Positions 13,424 to 21,771 of a stretch of DNA of 24,231 nucleotides are shown here, piece by piece. Location of the stretch: positions 1 through 24,231 of the forward strand of contig NZ_LGDD01000008.1 in assembly GCF_001279695.1 (NCBI RefSeq), read 5' to 3'. The stretch's first letter is position 1, and each line of letters opens with the position of its first letter. The position numbers and the translations under genes are program-made. Source of the DNA: Streptomyces sp. WM6378. GTDB taxonomy: Bacteria; Actinomycetota; Actinomycetes; Streptomycetales; Streptomycetaceae. Below the pieces are notes generated by a model. It was not told where the DNA came from, ran no database searches, and was given only the letters and a program-made list of their open reading frames with translations.

Positions 13424-14908
13424 TCAGTGGTCGGTCTCGGCGAGGTCTGGTTCGGCGGCCATGACCAGTTGGCTGACGGTGTGCCCGTCGTGGCTGTGGA
13501 GAGTGACGCGGTGGAGTCCCGGCTCGCTGAGCGTGATGCGGGCCGTTATCTGACCGTCCTCCCAGCCCGGTGTCGGCTGCTGACGGTCCGTCGGGTCGTC
13601 GGTGTTGGCGACGTGGCAGGTGAGGCCGGCCAGTGAGTCGACGCGATCGACGGTGAGGGCCCATGGTTCGCCGACAGTCACGAGATCGGGGAGGGCGATG
13701 CCACAGCCCGGCTCACCCTGGGGAGGCCCGAGGAAGAGGTCTTCCATGAGGATTTCGCCCACGGCTTCCAGAGCGGATTCCGCGCGGGCGAGGTCCCCGT
13801 GCTGCAGGGGCAGCGTGGTGACGACGGGGCTGAGGGAGGCGGATTCCCGGTAGACAGTGCCGTCGCCGTGGACGGAGAAGTACATCACCCGGTTGTTGCG
13901 GTCGCGGATGAGGGTTCCGTCGCTGTTGGAGCGCGCTCCGTCGCCGTGGGGTTCGACCGCGCCGTCGCGCAGGGTCAGGCTCTGCCAGGTGGCCTGGGTG
14001 GTACCGACGACAGCCCGGTGGTCGGGCAGTTTGACGTGGCGTTGGGCGGCGCTGAAGTCGCAGGCGTCCTGGGCGAGGTAGGGATTTCCGCCCAGTGCTG
14101 TGATATCGCTGACGGTGAGGGGGCGCACGTCGTCGCCGGTGCGCAGGCAGCGGTACTGCGGCAGCAGGTCGTGCAGGCCGGGCATGGTCGCGCACAGTGC
14201 GCGGAGTTTGCGGTGCGGCAGCGGAACGGGGGTGCCGCGTCCGGTGTTGAGGATTACGGCGGCCTTGACCGCGCTGTGGAAGGGGGTTCCCAGGGTGATG
14301 ACGCTTCGGGTGTCGGTGGCGAGGTCACTGTCGTGGGTGCCGTCCAGGGCGGCGCGGGTGACGAGGCCGCCCATGGAGTGGGCCACGAAGACCAGACGGG
14401 CGGCGCGTTGGTCTGTTCGGTGGGCACGGGCTCGGTGGTGTGCGGGGTGGTTCTGCCAGGCGGTGAGGTGGCGCCGGGCCCGTTCGGCCAGGATGCGGGC
14501 GTTCCAGGCGACGGGCAGGCGCCAGTCGTAGGGGAACTCCAAAACGGCGTCGGGGTGGGCGACACAGTCCCGGACGGCATCCAGCAGGTCAGTGTACGGC
14601 TCCTGTCCGCGGAGGTAGGGGGTCCAGGCGCTGTGCCGCAAGAGGCGGGTGGCCTGGATCCGGCCAACTTTCCCGGCGAGTTCGTCTTCGGTTAGGTGCA
14701 GCTCCTGGAGGCCGTGGCGGCTGGTCCATGCCTTGAGGAGCCAGCCGGTACCGGACAGCCCCCACAGGACTCTGCCCGTGCTGGTGTCTCTGAGCTCACT
14801 GCCCATGATGCCCGGGACGACCACCACGGCGTCCTGGGTCACATGAGGCAGTAACTCCGCTTGTTCGTTTGTTGGTTGGAGGGCGCGAAGCTGCCGGTGG
14901 GAGTCCAT
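13424..14908 (-). CDS. Lipase/LCAT-type alpha/beta hydrolase
   Basis: 494 residues from ATG 14908. The oxyanion strand VVVVPGIMGSEL is at 28-39, the LCAT-typical EFPYDWRLP at 124-132, and the nucleophile elbow FVAHSMGG has Ser178. A GDGTV loop supplies the likely catalytic Asp, and LQHGDLA the likely His. The last 80 residues form a beta-rich tail. Relatives of LCAT cleave or transfer acyl chains of lipids; no signal peptide is evident, so it would act in the cytoplasm or on the inner membrane face. It starts back to back with the caspase-STAND gene with 20 bases between start codons; neither has a ribosome site, suggesting leaderless transcripts and shared control. A start further in at a GTG (HVTQDAV region) is possible. 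With its neighbour it may act as a lipid-attacking effector (inference). Confidence 0.85.
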   Translation of the reverse strand: MDSHRQLRALQPTNEQAELLPHVTQDAVVVVPGIMGSELRDTSTGRVLWGLSGTGWLLKAWTSRHGLQELHLTEDELAGKVGRIQATRLLRHSAWTPYLRGQEPYTDLLDAVRDCVAHPDAVLEFPYDWRLPVAWNARILAERARRHLTAWQNHPAHHRARAHRTDQRAARLVFVAHSMGGLVTRAALDGTHDSDLATDTRSVITLGTPFHSAVKAAVILNTGRGTPVPLPHRKLRALCATMPGLHDLLPQYRCLRTGDDVRPLTVSDITALGGNPYLAQDACDFSAAQRHVKLPDHRAVVGTTQATWQSLTLRDGAVEPHGDGARSNSDGTLIRDRNNRVMYFSVHGDGTVYRESASLSPVVTTLPLQHGDLARAESALEAVGEILMEDLFLGPPQGEPGCGIALPDLVTVGEPWALTVDRVDSLAGLTCHVANTDDPTDRQQPTPGWEDGQITARITLSEPGLHRVTLHSHDGHTVSQLVMAAEPDLAETDH

Positions 14909-14910
14909 GG

Positions 14911-14945
14911 CTGTGAACAATATGGAAGATGAACGGGGAACAAGG
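14911..14945. promoter_or_regulatory. Divergent AT-rich promoter region, probable leaderless starts
   Basis: Between the two divergent starts (14908 and 14929) lies AACAATATGGAAG, the only A/T-rich stretch nearby. On the plus strand CAATAT ends six bases before ATG 14929; on the minus strand TATTGT lies about eight bases before ATG 14908, with TTGTTC 15 bases further out as a possible -35. Both spacings put the transcript start at or next to the ATG. Pattern-based inference. Confidence 0.35.
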
Positions 14946-17091
14946 CGGGTTCGGAGCAGCTGGTTCCACAGCACTGGCGATCCCGGCGACAGGGACGCGG
15001 GACACGGCCGGGGTTTTGGTGGTCCTGGCGGTGCCGGACGGCACGGCCGCGTTCGATGAGGCGATCGCCGCCCAGTTGGAGGCCATCGGGCTCTGGTGGC
15101 CGCAGGGAGCAGGGCGGTTCACATGGGTGGAGTCCGGGGCGCGGAGTGCGGGGCCGGTGCGTACGCGGCGGGATGTCGAGTCTTTCCTGGATGAGGCGCA
15201 GCTGCGCGAGGCCGCACCGGAGGGGCCGTTGGTCGTGTTCATCACCGGGCACGGGCTGGTCGCGCCCTCTTCAAGGCACTATCTGCTGTTGCCGGACACC
15301 GACCGGAACCGGCTCCTTGCCACTGCGGTGCACACGGGCGAGGTGGTGGGTGCCGCGTTGGATTCGCGTGCGCGCGACGTGCTGGTCATCGTCAACATGT
15401 GCGAGGCTGCGGGCATCGCCTCCGAACTGGCGGGCCTGGAGGGAGATCTGGCGCTGGCCCGCTCGGCAGAGGGCACGCTGAATGTGCTGGCCACCACCGC
15501 CGTGCGGACGCCGGTACAGGGCAAGGAGTTCGCGCTGATCCTGCGGACGGCATACGAGCAGTTGCGTACGACCGAGGGGATTACGCGCGAGTTCCTGAGC
15601 ATGTCCGAGTTCAGCGGTGCGCTGAGCCGGGCCGCGGAGCAGATCGCCCGGACGCGGCCGCCCCGGACGCGGGCGGTGAAGGCGAAGGGGAAGCCGCTGC
15701 ACTTGCCGCGGCCGGTGCTCACCGGCCGGCTGGAGGTGCCGACTTCGGCGCTGCCCAATCCGGGATTCCGGCCCGAGCCGGACATCGTGGCCGCAAGCCG
15801 CCGGGAGCTGGCCACCCCGTCCGGTGAGCTGGAGTACTGGCTGGACAAGGCGAGCGGCCGGCTCACCGCTGACGATCCGGGCTGGTACTTCTCGGGGCGG
15901 CAGGCCCTCAACCGGCGCCTAGTGCGGTTCCTGGGCGGCCCGCGCGGGGTGCTGGTGGTGACGGGGGGCGCGGCGAGCGGCAAGTCGGCATTGCTGGGCC
16001 GGGCCGTGACCCTGAGCGATCCGGGGTTCCGAGCTTCGCACCGGTACGCCCCCGCGGTGCAACGCTGCCCGCCGGAGACCGTACCTGCGAGCGGGGCGGT
16101 GACGGCCGCGGTGTCGGCGCACCAGCGCTCCTCACTGGTCGTGCTGCAGACCCTGGCCGGCATGCTGGGGTGCGCGGCGCCCGCCGAGGGTGCGGATCTG
16201 CGGGAGTGGCAGGACTCCTTGGGTGCGTTTCTGTGCTGCCCCGGCCCTGCGGTGTCCGTGGTCATCGACTCCCTCGATGAGGCCTACGGTCCACAGCGGT
16301 TCATCAGTGAGGTCCTGCTCTCTTTCGCCGGCTGTACCCGGGGGCGGCCGGGGCACACGGTGGTGCCGGGCCAGGTCGCGGAGGCGGCGGAGGGCCGCCC
16401 GCGGGTGGTGCGGCTGCTGCTGGGGGTGCGCAGCAGCCGGCCCGCTGCCGTCGGGAGTCCGGCCGCCGGGGCGTCGGCCGGTGATCTCCTGGCGGAGGTG
16501 TGTGCGGCGCTGCCGGACGCGGCCGTGCTGCGTACGGACGAGGAGGACGCGGTCGGCGATGTCGGCGCCTATCTGCGGGCGTTGCTGGAGGGCGAACCGT
16601 CCTGGAGTGCCCCGGCTCAGGCGCGGGCGGCGTCGGCGGTGACCCGACGGGTGGGGAAGTCGTTCCTCAACGCGCGTCTGGCAGCGGAGCAGTTGCGGGC
16701 GCGCGGGCCGGAGCTGCTGTCTGATCCCGGCTGGCTCTCCCGGCTGGACGAGGGGATCGTCGGGCTGCTGTGGAGCGACCTGGAGCAGGCCGGCCGCGAA
16801 GGCTTGCCGATGGGCGAGGCGCTGGCGCTGCTGCGCGCGACCGCGTTTGCTCTGGGGCGCGGGGTTGCGTGGGGGGAGGTCTGGCCCGCCCTGGCCGAGG
16901 CCGTGCACCAGGCGCCGGTGCAGGATGCGGACGAAAAGATCGGTCGGCTGCTGAAGGGCCGGATGTCGGGGTATCTCACTCACGACAGTGAGGACGACCG
17001 GGTGGTCTACCGGCCTGCGCACGAGCAGCTGGCCGAGGTGTTGCGCCGCTGGCCGGAGGCCGGCAGCGGGGGGCGGAGGACGGCCGGTTGA
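14929..17091 (+). CDS. Caspase-like peptidase fused to STAND NTPase
   Basis: 720 residues. The N-terminal 200 residues form a caspase-fold protease: VVFITGHG carries the catalytic His108 and VIVNMCEAAG the catalytic Cys158, with HYLLLPDTD between. After a linker comes an NTPase of the STAND/NACHT type: P-loop GGAASGKS at 346-353, Walker B VVIDSLDEA with Asp447, Asp450 and Glu451, and a helical region to the end (YRPAHEQLAEVL), the usual connection to a sensor. The WD40 sensor that normally sits in the same chain is encoded by the next gene, which overlaps by four bases (TTGA). Such proteins oligomerise on sensing a trigger and switch on proteolysis; the substrate is unknown. No ribosome site precedes ATG 14929. 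The divergent hydrolase and the downstream RES-Xre pair suggest a conflict or cell-death locus (inference). Confidence 0.9.
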   Translation: MNGEQGGFGAAGSTALAIPATGTRDTAGVLVVLAVPDGTAAFDEAIAAQLEAIGLWWPQGAGRFTWVESGARSAGPVRTRRDVESFLDEAQLREAAPEGPLVVFITGHGLVAPSSRHYLLLPDTDRNRLLATAVHTGEVVGAALDSRARDVLVIVNMCEAAGIASELAGLEGDLALARSAEGTLNVLATTAVRTPVQGKEFALILRTAYEQLRTTEGITREFLSMSEFSGALSRAAEQIARTRPPRTRAVKAKGKPLHLPRPVLTGRLEVPTSALPNPGFRPEPDIVAASRRELATPSGELEYWLDKASGRLTADDPGWYFSGRQALNRRLVRFLGGPRGVLVVTGGAASGKSALLGRAVTLSDPGFRASHRYAPAVQRCPPETVPASGAVTAAVSAHQRSSLVVLQTLAGMLGCAAPAEGADLREWQDSLGAFLCCPGPAVSVVIDSLDEAYGPQRFISEVLLSFAGCTRGRPGHTVVPGQVAEAAEGRPRVVRLLLGVRSSRPAAVGSPAAGASAGDLLAEVCAALPDAAVLRTDEEDAVGDVGAYLRALLEGEPSWSAPAQARAASAVTRRVGKSFLNARLAAEQLRARGPELLSDPGWLSRLDEGIVGLLWSDLEQAGREGLPMGEALALLRATAFALGRGVAWGEVWPALAEAVHQAPVQDADEKIGRLLKGRMSGYLTHDSEDDRVVYRPAHEQLAEVLRRWPEAGSGGRRTAG

Positions 17092-19469
17092 GGGGCGACG
17101 ACAATGCTCAGGAGCACCGCCTGGAGGACGAAGGTGCGGGCGACCAGGCCGTCCACGCCCGGATCGCGGCAGCGCTCGCGCGGATGGCCCGAGCCGGGGA
17201 GGGGCTGCCGCCCGCCCCCTATGTACGCCGCCATCTGGCCCGGCATGCCCACTTGGGCGGTGTTCTGGACGACGCACGGGTTCCGCCGGACGTGCTGGCG
17301 TGGGACACGAGTGGCAGCGTCCGCGGACTGCTCGGCGCCGATCCCGCCCCCGGGCGGCGATCGTGGCTGAGCGCGTGGGCCGTGGTCGAGCCCTACCTCC
17401 AGGACGCGGATCTCGCCTCCCGGCTGGGCAGTCTTCACTTGGCGTACGCGGCACTCCACCACCCGCGGGTGCCGGGCGCCCGGATGCCCCCGAATGCGGC
17501 GGCGCCCGCCGACTCTCCGCTGGCGGTGCTCTGGGCCCAGTGGTCCCCGCCGTCCAACGTGCTGGCCACGGTGACGGATCCGGTTACCAGCCTGACGGCC
17601 GTGCCGCAGCACGGCGGCGTCCTGTTGGCCGTGGGAGGCAGGCACGGCACCATCGCGTTCCTCGACGCCCTGACCGGAAGGCGCATCGGAGAGGCTCTCA
17701 CCGCCCACGACGGAGAGATCCGTTCCCTGCGGACCAGCGTCGCCGACAGCACCGGCCACCGCTTCCTGGTCTCGGGCAGCACGGACGGCAGCGTCCGCAT
17801 CTGGGACGCCCTGCGCGGCAGCCTGTACGACCAGATCCAGCACAGCGAGGCCGTGTGGACCGACGACTGCGCCTGCTACTTCGCGGACGACGGCGCACTG
17901 TGCGTGGTCAGCGTCAACGGGCGTGGTGAGCTGGCCCGTTGGACCGCCGGGTCCGCGGGGGCGGCGCCAGCGGCCCGGCGAGTGCTGGCCACCGTGGAGC
18001 CGGTGCTGCGCGCCGCCGTCACGACACTGGTCGACGAGTCCGGGCAGCGCCGGCTGGTGCTGGCCGCCGGCTCCCTGAGCGTGCGTGCCGAATCAGGCTC
18101 CGTCATCACCGATTTCCCTCTCGACAACCCGGTACGTGCGCTGGTCGCGGGCAGCGAGCCGGGCCGGTTCTACTGCGGCCATGCCGACGGCGCCCTGACC
18201 GCGTGGGACGTCCGGGACGGGCAGCAGGCCGTGCTGGCGGGCCACGGCCCGCCGGTCGTGGGACTGACGGCTGTGACGGTGGGAGGCTGCGAGGTCATTG
18301 CGGCGGGCCGGGGCACCACCATCTGTTTGTGGGACCCCGTCGACGGCCGCACCGGCGACCTTGGCGGCCATCAGGGAACGGTTGCCGCGGTGGCCGGTTT
18401 CGGCATCGCGGGTTGCGACGGCCTTGCCTCGGCCGCGGGCGACGACACCGTCCGGCTGTGGCCCCAGGCCGTTCTGCAACAGCGGCTGGAGGGCGGCGAC
18501 TACGTGGCGAACGGGCCACGCACGGCAGCGGCCGCCTTCACCACCGGCGGCGGCCGGGCGCTGGTGGCTGCTGCCGAGGAGGGCGGCCCCATCGAGGTGC
18601 GGGACATCACCTCGGGCAGCCGCATCGCCTGCGTCACCGCCGAGCCCGCTCCGGCGGCTGCCGCGATGACGTGGGCCTGCTGGCCCGGTGGGCGGCTGCT
18701 GATGTGGGCCGGCACCGACCACACAGTCCGGGGATGGGACGCCCTCGGCGAACGGGCCTGGCCTCATGTCCTGCCGTGCGGCCGGCACCCGGTACGCGCC
18801 CTTGCCACGTGCACCACACTCGACGGCCCCCTGCTCCTGACCGGCGGTGACGACTGGCGGGTACGTCTGTGGGACCTGAGCACCGCCGCCCTGCTCCACG
18901 AGTGGCCGGGCCACCGGATGAGTGTGCGCGCAGTCGCGGCAGCCGTCGACGTCGCCGGTCGCACCTGGCTCGCGTCGGCCGGCGCCGAGGGCCTCGTCCG
19001 GCTGTGGAACACCGGCACACAATCCGTCGGCACAGCGGCTCCGGGGCCGTTGCGCTGTGCCCAGGGGGTCATCAATGCGCTCAGCATCAACGCCCTTCCG
19101 GCTCCCGGCCTTTCCACCCATCTCGTCAGCGGCGGCGACACCGGGACACTGCGCTTCTGGGACCTGGCCACCGGCGAGCCACTCGGTGCCCCCGTACCCG
19201 GACACCGTTCGCCCATCGATGCCGTGACCACCTGGACCGCGGGCGGCCAGTCCTATGCGGCCAGCGCCTCCCGCGACGGCATGATCCGTATCTGGGAGGC
19301 GTCGGCCCAGCGCTGCGTGCTCCAGCTCGCCACCGCCACCCCGGTGCGCTCACTGAGTGCTCATCCCCGCCCGGGCGGGGACGGCACCGTACTGGCACTG
19401 AGCGGCGAGGCCGGGGCTGCCGTCATCGATCTCGCGCCAGACCCCCGCAGCTCCCCCCACGGCAGGTGA
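17088..19469 (+). CDS. WD40-repeat protein, detached sensor half of a STAND system
   Basis: 793 residues from TTG 17088, overlapping the previous stop as TTGA, with GGAGG eight bases upstream. The first 150 residues (QAVHARIAAALARMA, PYVRRHLARHAHLGG) are the helical winged region that in single-chain STAND proteins links NTPase and propeller, so the two genes read as one family chain cut in two. Residues about 165-785 contain WD-type repeats with endings such as TDGSVRIWDAL, GTTICLWDPVDG, GDDTVRLWPQ, DWRVRLWDLSTA, EGLVRLWNTGT, GTLRFWDLATGE and DGMIRIWEAS, enough for one large or two propellers. It likely senses a ligand and pairs with the caspase-STAND protein in a complex. Coupling by overlap implies near-equal synthesis. 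A sequencing frameshift would also give this layout. Confidence 0.9.
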   Translation: MRGDDNAQEHRLEDEGAGDQAVHARIAAALARMARAGEGLPPAPYVRRHLARHAHLGGVLDDARVPPDVLAWDTSGSVRGLLGADPAPGRRSWLSAWAVVEPYLQDADLASRLGSLHLAYAALHHPRVPGARMPPNAAAPADSPLAVLWAQWSPPSNVLATVTDPVTSLTAVPQHGGVLLAVGGRHGTIAFLDALTGRRIGEALTAHDGEIRSLRTSVADSTGHRFLVSGSTDGSVRIWDALRGSLYDQIQHSEAVWTDDCACYFADDGALCVVSVNGRGELARWTAGSAGAAPAARRVLATVEPVLRAAVTTLVDESGQRRLVLAAGSLSVRAESGSVITDFPLDNPVRALVAGSEPGRFYCGHADGALTAWDVRDGQQAVLAGHGPPVVGLTAVTVGGCEVIAAGRGTTICLWDPVDGRTGDLGGHQGTVAAVAGFGIAGCDGLASAAGDDTVRLWPQAVLQQRLEGGDYVANGPRTAAAAFTTGGGRALVAAAEEGGPIEVRDITSGSRIACVTAEPAPAAAAMTWACWPGGRLLMWAGTDHTVRGWDALGERAWPHVLPCGRHPVRALATCTTLDGPLLLTGGDDWRVRLWDLSTAALLHEWPGHRMSVRAVAAAVDVAGRTWLASAGAEGLVRLWNTGTQSVGTAAPGPLRCAQGVINALSINALPAPGLSTHLVSGGDTGTLRFWDLATGEPLGAPVPGHRSPIDAVTTWTAGGQSYAASASRDGMIRIWEASAQRCVLQLATATPVRSLSAHPRPGGDGTVLALSGEAGAAVIDLAPDPRSSPHGR

Positions 19470-19648
19470 CCAAGGCCTATGCGCCCCCCGAAATGCATCG
19501 TGCGCCCCTGATGACCGGCACAATTGGCTCGCTCTGGTCCCGCTCGGACACAAGAATGATCGCCTGTGGCGGGAGGTGACCGCGGGAGCCGCCTGCCCCA
19601 CAGCGTGCGCTCCCCAGCGGCGCGTGCGACAGGGACAACGTCGAACGC

Positions 19649-19677
19649 GGCCCGACGGGCGATCCCGCCGGCGGGCC
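19649..19677 (+). terminator. Extended hairpin before the RES gene
   Basis: GGCCCG (19649-19654) pairs with CGGGCC (19672-19677), and an inner CGGG/CCCG with a 4-base loop extends the stem. It lies about 50 bases before the RES gene start and 180 bases after the WD40 stop, so it could end the sensor transcript or attenuate read-through into the toxin gene. Confidence 0.4.
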
Positions 19678-19728
19678 CTCCCCCTTCACCCCGCCTGGCC
19701 GGCCGGGCGACGGAGCAAGGAGCGGAGC

Positions 19729-20421
19729 ATGGACCAGGCAGCACCATCGCCGGACATCCAGCTGGTGGAAGCACCGGAGCGCGGCATCTGGCGGCTCGGG
19801 AGGGCTACTGGCCCCCTCAAATACGAAAGGATCACCGAGGCGGACGACGCAAGCTCGGTCGGCAACCGCTGGAGCCACAGCGACCACGGAACCCTGTACT
19901 GCGCCTCCGAACACGACGGCTGCTTCGCCGAGGCGCTTGCCGGGTTCCGCGTCCATCCGGACATGCGCGATGTGATCGGCGACGACTGGCCGGGGCCCTA
20001 CTACCTGGCGCCGGGCACCATCCCCCGTGACTGGAGGACCCGCCACGGGCTGGTGCGCCTGCAACCGGCCAAGGGCAGCCTCTTCTTAGACGTGGATGAC
20101 CATCGGACCCTGCGTGCGCTGTCCGAAGCGCTCCAGGACGAACTGGCGGCCCTGGACGTCGACAAGCTGACCACCGAGCACATCCAGGGGTTCAAGGACC
20201 GGCGCGTCACCCGCCAGATCTCCATCTGGGCCGTGCAGCAGCGCACCGCACACCAGGAGCACCTCATCCAGGGCATCGCCTACCGCTCCCTGTTCGGGAT
20301 GCGGCAGTGCTGGGCGGTCTTCGACCATGCGCAGCTCGAACAGGTCGAGTCCAGCCTGATCTTCCCCGAGGCCGAGGCCCTGCGCACCGTCGCGGACGAG
20401 TACGGCCTGACGGTGTTCTGA
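19729..20421 (+). CDS. RES-domain protein (toxin of the RES-Xre family)
   Basis: 230 residues from ATG 19729, with AAGGAG six bases upstream. The N-terminal half follows the RES fold: GIWRLGRA, then GNRWSHSDHGTLYCASE with Arg47 and Tyr57, and CFAEALAGFR with Glu68, corresponding to the Arg-Tyr-Glu active-site pattern of RES enzymes. RES toxins degrade intracellular NAD+ (established for MbcT-type toxins). The C-terminal part is helical (LRALSEALQDELAALD, TRQISIWAVQQRTAHQ) and ends in the strand YGLTVF. An Xre/MbcA-type antitoxin gene lies 628 bases downstream rather than directly upstream as is usual. About 260 bases separate it from the WD40 gene, on the same strand. It may be an effector used by the neighbouring caspase-STAND system (inference). 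Confidence 0.75.
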   Translation: MDQAAPSPDIQLVEAPERGIWRLGRATGPLKYERITEADDASSVGNRWSHSDHGTLYCASEHDGCFAEALAGFRVHPDMRDVIGDDWPGPYYLAPGTIPRDWRTRHGLVRLQPAKGSLFLDVDDHRTLRALSEALQDELAALDVDKLTTEHIQGFKDRRVTRQISIWAVQQRTAHQEHLIQGIAYRSLFGMRQCWAVFDHAQLEQVESSLIFPEAEALRTVADEYGLTVF

Positions 20422-20688
20422 ACGCCCCCCCGCCCGGGCCACTGGAAAACACACCTCAACAACACCTCGAAGCTGTAGCCCGAACGAACGAAAAACCGGC
20501 GGCCGCCGTCTGCCCGTCAGCACCGAAACCACGGCCACAGAGAGCGAAAGGCACAGGTCACAGAGATATCCCTGATCCGATGCCCCACCATCCGTGCACG
20601 TGACAGGCATTCAAGTAGGCGTCAAAACGGTAGAGTTGGGGAAGCACTGTGGGTAGTCTTGACTCAACAACAGCAAAGGAGAGACGTC

Positions 20689-20838
20689 ATGAGTGTCGTC
20701 ACCGCCCACTTACCACGGCCGTGCATCTCGCCCTGCACAGTCATACCTGCCGCAGTCCCAGCACCCTCCCAGTGCGCCACGGCGCACACCCAGCAGCACA
20801 GGCCGCCTTCAGCAGTCCACGCACCGGATCCACCGTGA
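20689..20838 (+). CDS. Small Pro/Ala/His-rich ORF between RES and Xre genes
   Basis: 49 codons from ATG 20689 with a near-ideal ribosome site (AAAGGAG, seven bases before the ATG). The peptide is rich in Pro, Ala, His and Cys and resembles no family I know. The ribosome site is the main evidence; the composition is unusual enough that it may be a leader peptide or a decayed gene whose frame has shifted. TTCAAG and TAGAGT, 15 bases apart at 20610-20636, could be a promoter for it. The rest of the gap between RES and Xre (20422-21049) shows no further gene. Confidence 0.35.
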   Translation: MSVVTAHLPRPCISPCTVIPAAVPAPSQCATAHTQQHRPPSAVHAPDPP

Positions 20839-21049
20839 CCGGCAAGCACCGATGCTGAACCAGGGCAGCGCCCGGCACCCCGAAACCCCGTAGCGGTCAC
20901 GCTTCCCCACGGGTGGCTCCACGCCCCAAGAAGCGTCCTCCGGCCTTCCTGCCCGGCCACGGCCCGCGGCATCAGGCCCCCGTACCCGTCGCCTGACATG
21001 CGACCGCATCCCTGCGGCGTACAGCCAGGACAGCGAGGGAGAACCTCAA

Positions 21050-21442
21050 ATGCCTGCGACCACCGCATCCCCGAAGAGCGCCGTCAGCGCCGAGCGCGCA
21101 CACGCCGCGACCGTGCGCACCTCCACCGCCGACATCGCCCGCTTCCTCCAGGACAACCTCGGCCAGCGCCTGACCGCCCGCATCGCCGGCATCAGCGACA
21201 CCAAGCAGGTCGGCCGGTGGGCCTCGGGAGACATCACCCCTCGCCACGAGGCAGAAGCCAGGCTGCGCGCCGCCATCCAGGTCTTCCACCTCATCCAGGA
21301 CGCAGAGAGCGTCTACACCGCCCGCGCCTGGATGATCGGAATGAATCCCCAGCTGGCAGACGAGGCTCCGGCCCAGTGCATTGCCGACGGCCGCTGGCGA
21401 GACGTCATGGTCGCTGCCCGCGCCTACGTCGACGGCGGCTGA
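21050..21442 (+). CDS. Xre/MbcA/ParS-type antitoxin
   Basis: 130 residues from ATG 21050, preceded by GAGGGAGA. The layout is that of antitoxins paired with RES toxins: an N-terminal helix-turn-helix-like region (TADIARFLQDNLGQRLTARI, SDTKQVGRWASGDITP) and a C-terminal toxin-binding domain (EAEARLRAAIQVFHLIQDAE, ARAWMIGMNPQLADEAPAQC, ADGRWRDVMVAARAYVDGG), in which A-x-x-W-x-x-G-M-NP-x-L and the final helix are characteristic. It would bind and block the RES protein and may repress its promoter. The order is inverted compared with ordinary xre-res operons, and a 49-codon ORF lies between them, so the two may be separately promoted. Confidence 0.75.
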   Translation: MPATTASPKSAVSAERAHAATVRTSTADIARFLQDNLGQRLTARIAGISDTKQVGRWASGDITPRHEAEARLRAAIQVFHLIQDAESVYTARAWMIGMNPQLADEAPAQCIADGRWRDVMVAARAYVDGG

Positions 21443-21771
21443 CCTCGCCAGCGATTCGAGCTGCTGGATCAAGGACCACGGGGGCCACGCCGTATGAGCC
21501 TGTGAGCCTCACGTGCGCCTTCCGTGTCTGCACTTCTGCGCGGAGGGGCGCCTGGGGGACGCTGTCACCTTGGCTGAAGACGCGGGTTGGTCTTCGTGTT
21601 GGTGGTGGCTGGGAGCGGTCTGTTGTGGGGAGTGCGTCGCCCTTGTACCGGGCCACTGGAACGACTCGAAGGCGCCCGCTCCAGCCTTCGATTCGCGGAG
21701 AGGCGCATCGTCGGCATCGAGGCTCGCCTCCTTGAACGTGAGCAACCCTGAAGCGGCAGCCGCATCATCGG
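21443..21771. other. 329-base gap with one weak small ORF
   Basis: No supported gene is present. One plus-strand reading, 21587-21751, starts at TTG and encodes 54 residues with a hydrophobic start (VFVLVVAGSGLLWGV) and a helical basic tail (RFAERRIVGIEARLLERE); it has no ribosome site and is not claimed as a gene. Confidence 0.3.

Noticed and set aside
13799..14695. A 298-codon plus-strand frame
   Set aside because: Opposite strand of the LCAT-like hydrolase; Gly/Val-rich shadow without motif.
16132..17454. A 440-codon minus-strand frame across the caspase-STAND/WD40 junction
   Set aside because: Pro/Arg/Gly-rich shadow translation opposite well-supported genes.
18093..19205. A 370-codon minus-strand frame
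   Set aside because: Shadow of the WD40 gene, whose repeat signature is unmistakable on the plus strand.
21587..21751. A 54-codon TTG-started frame with a hydrophobic N-terminus
   Set aside because: No ribosome site, no recognisable relative, and frames of this length are common in such DNA.
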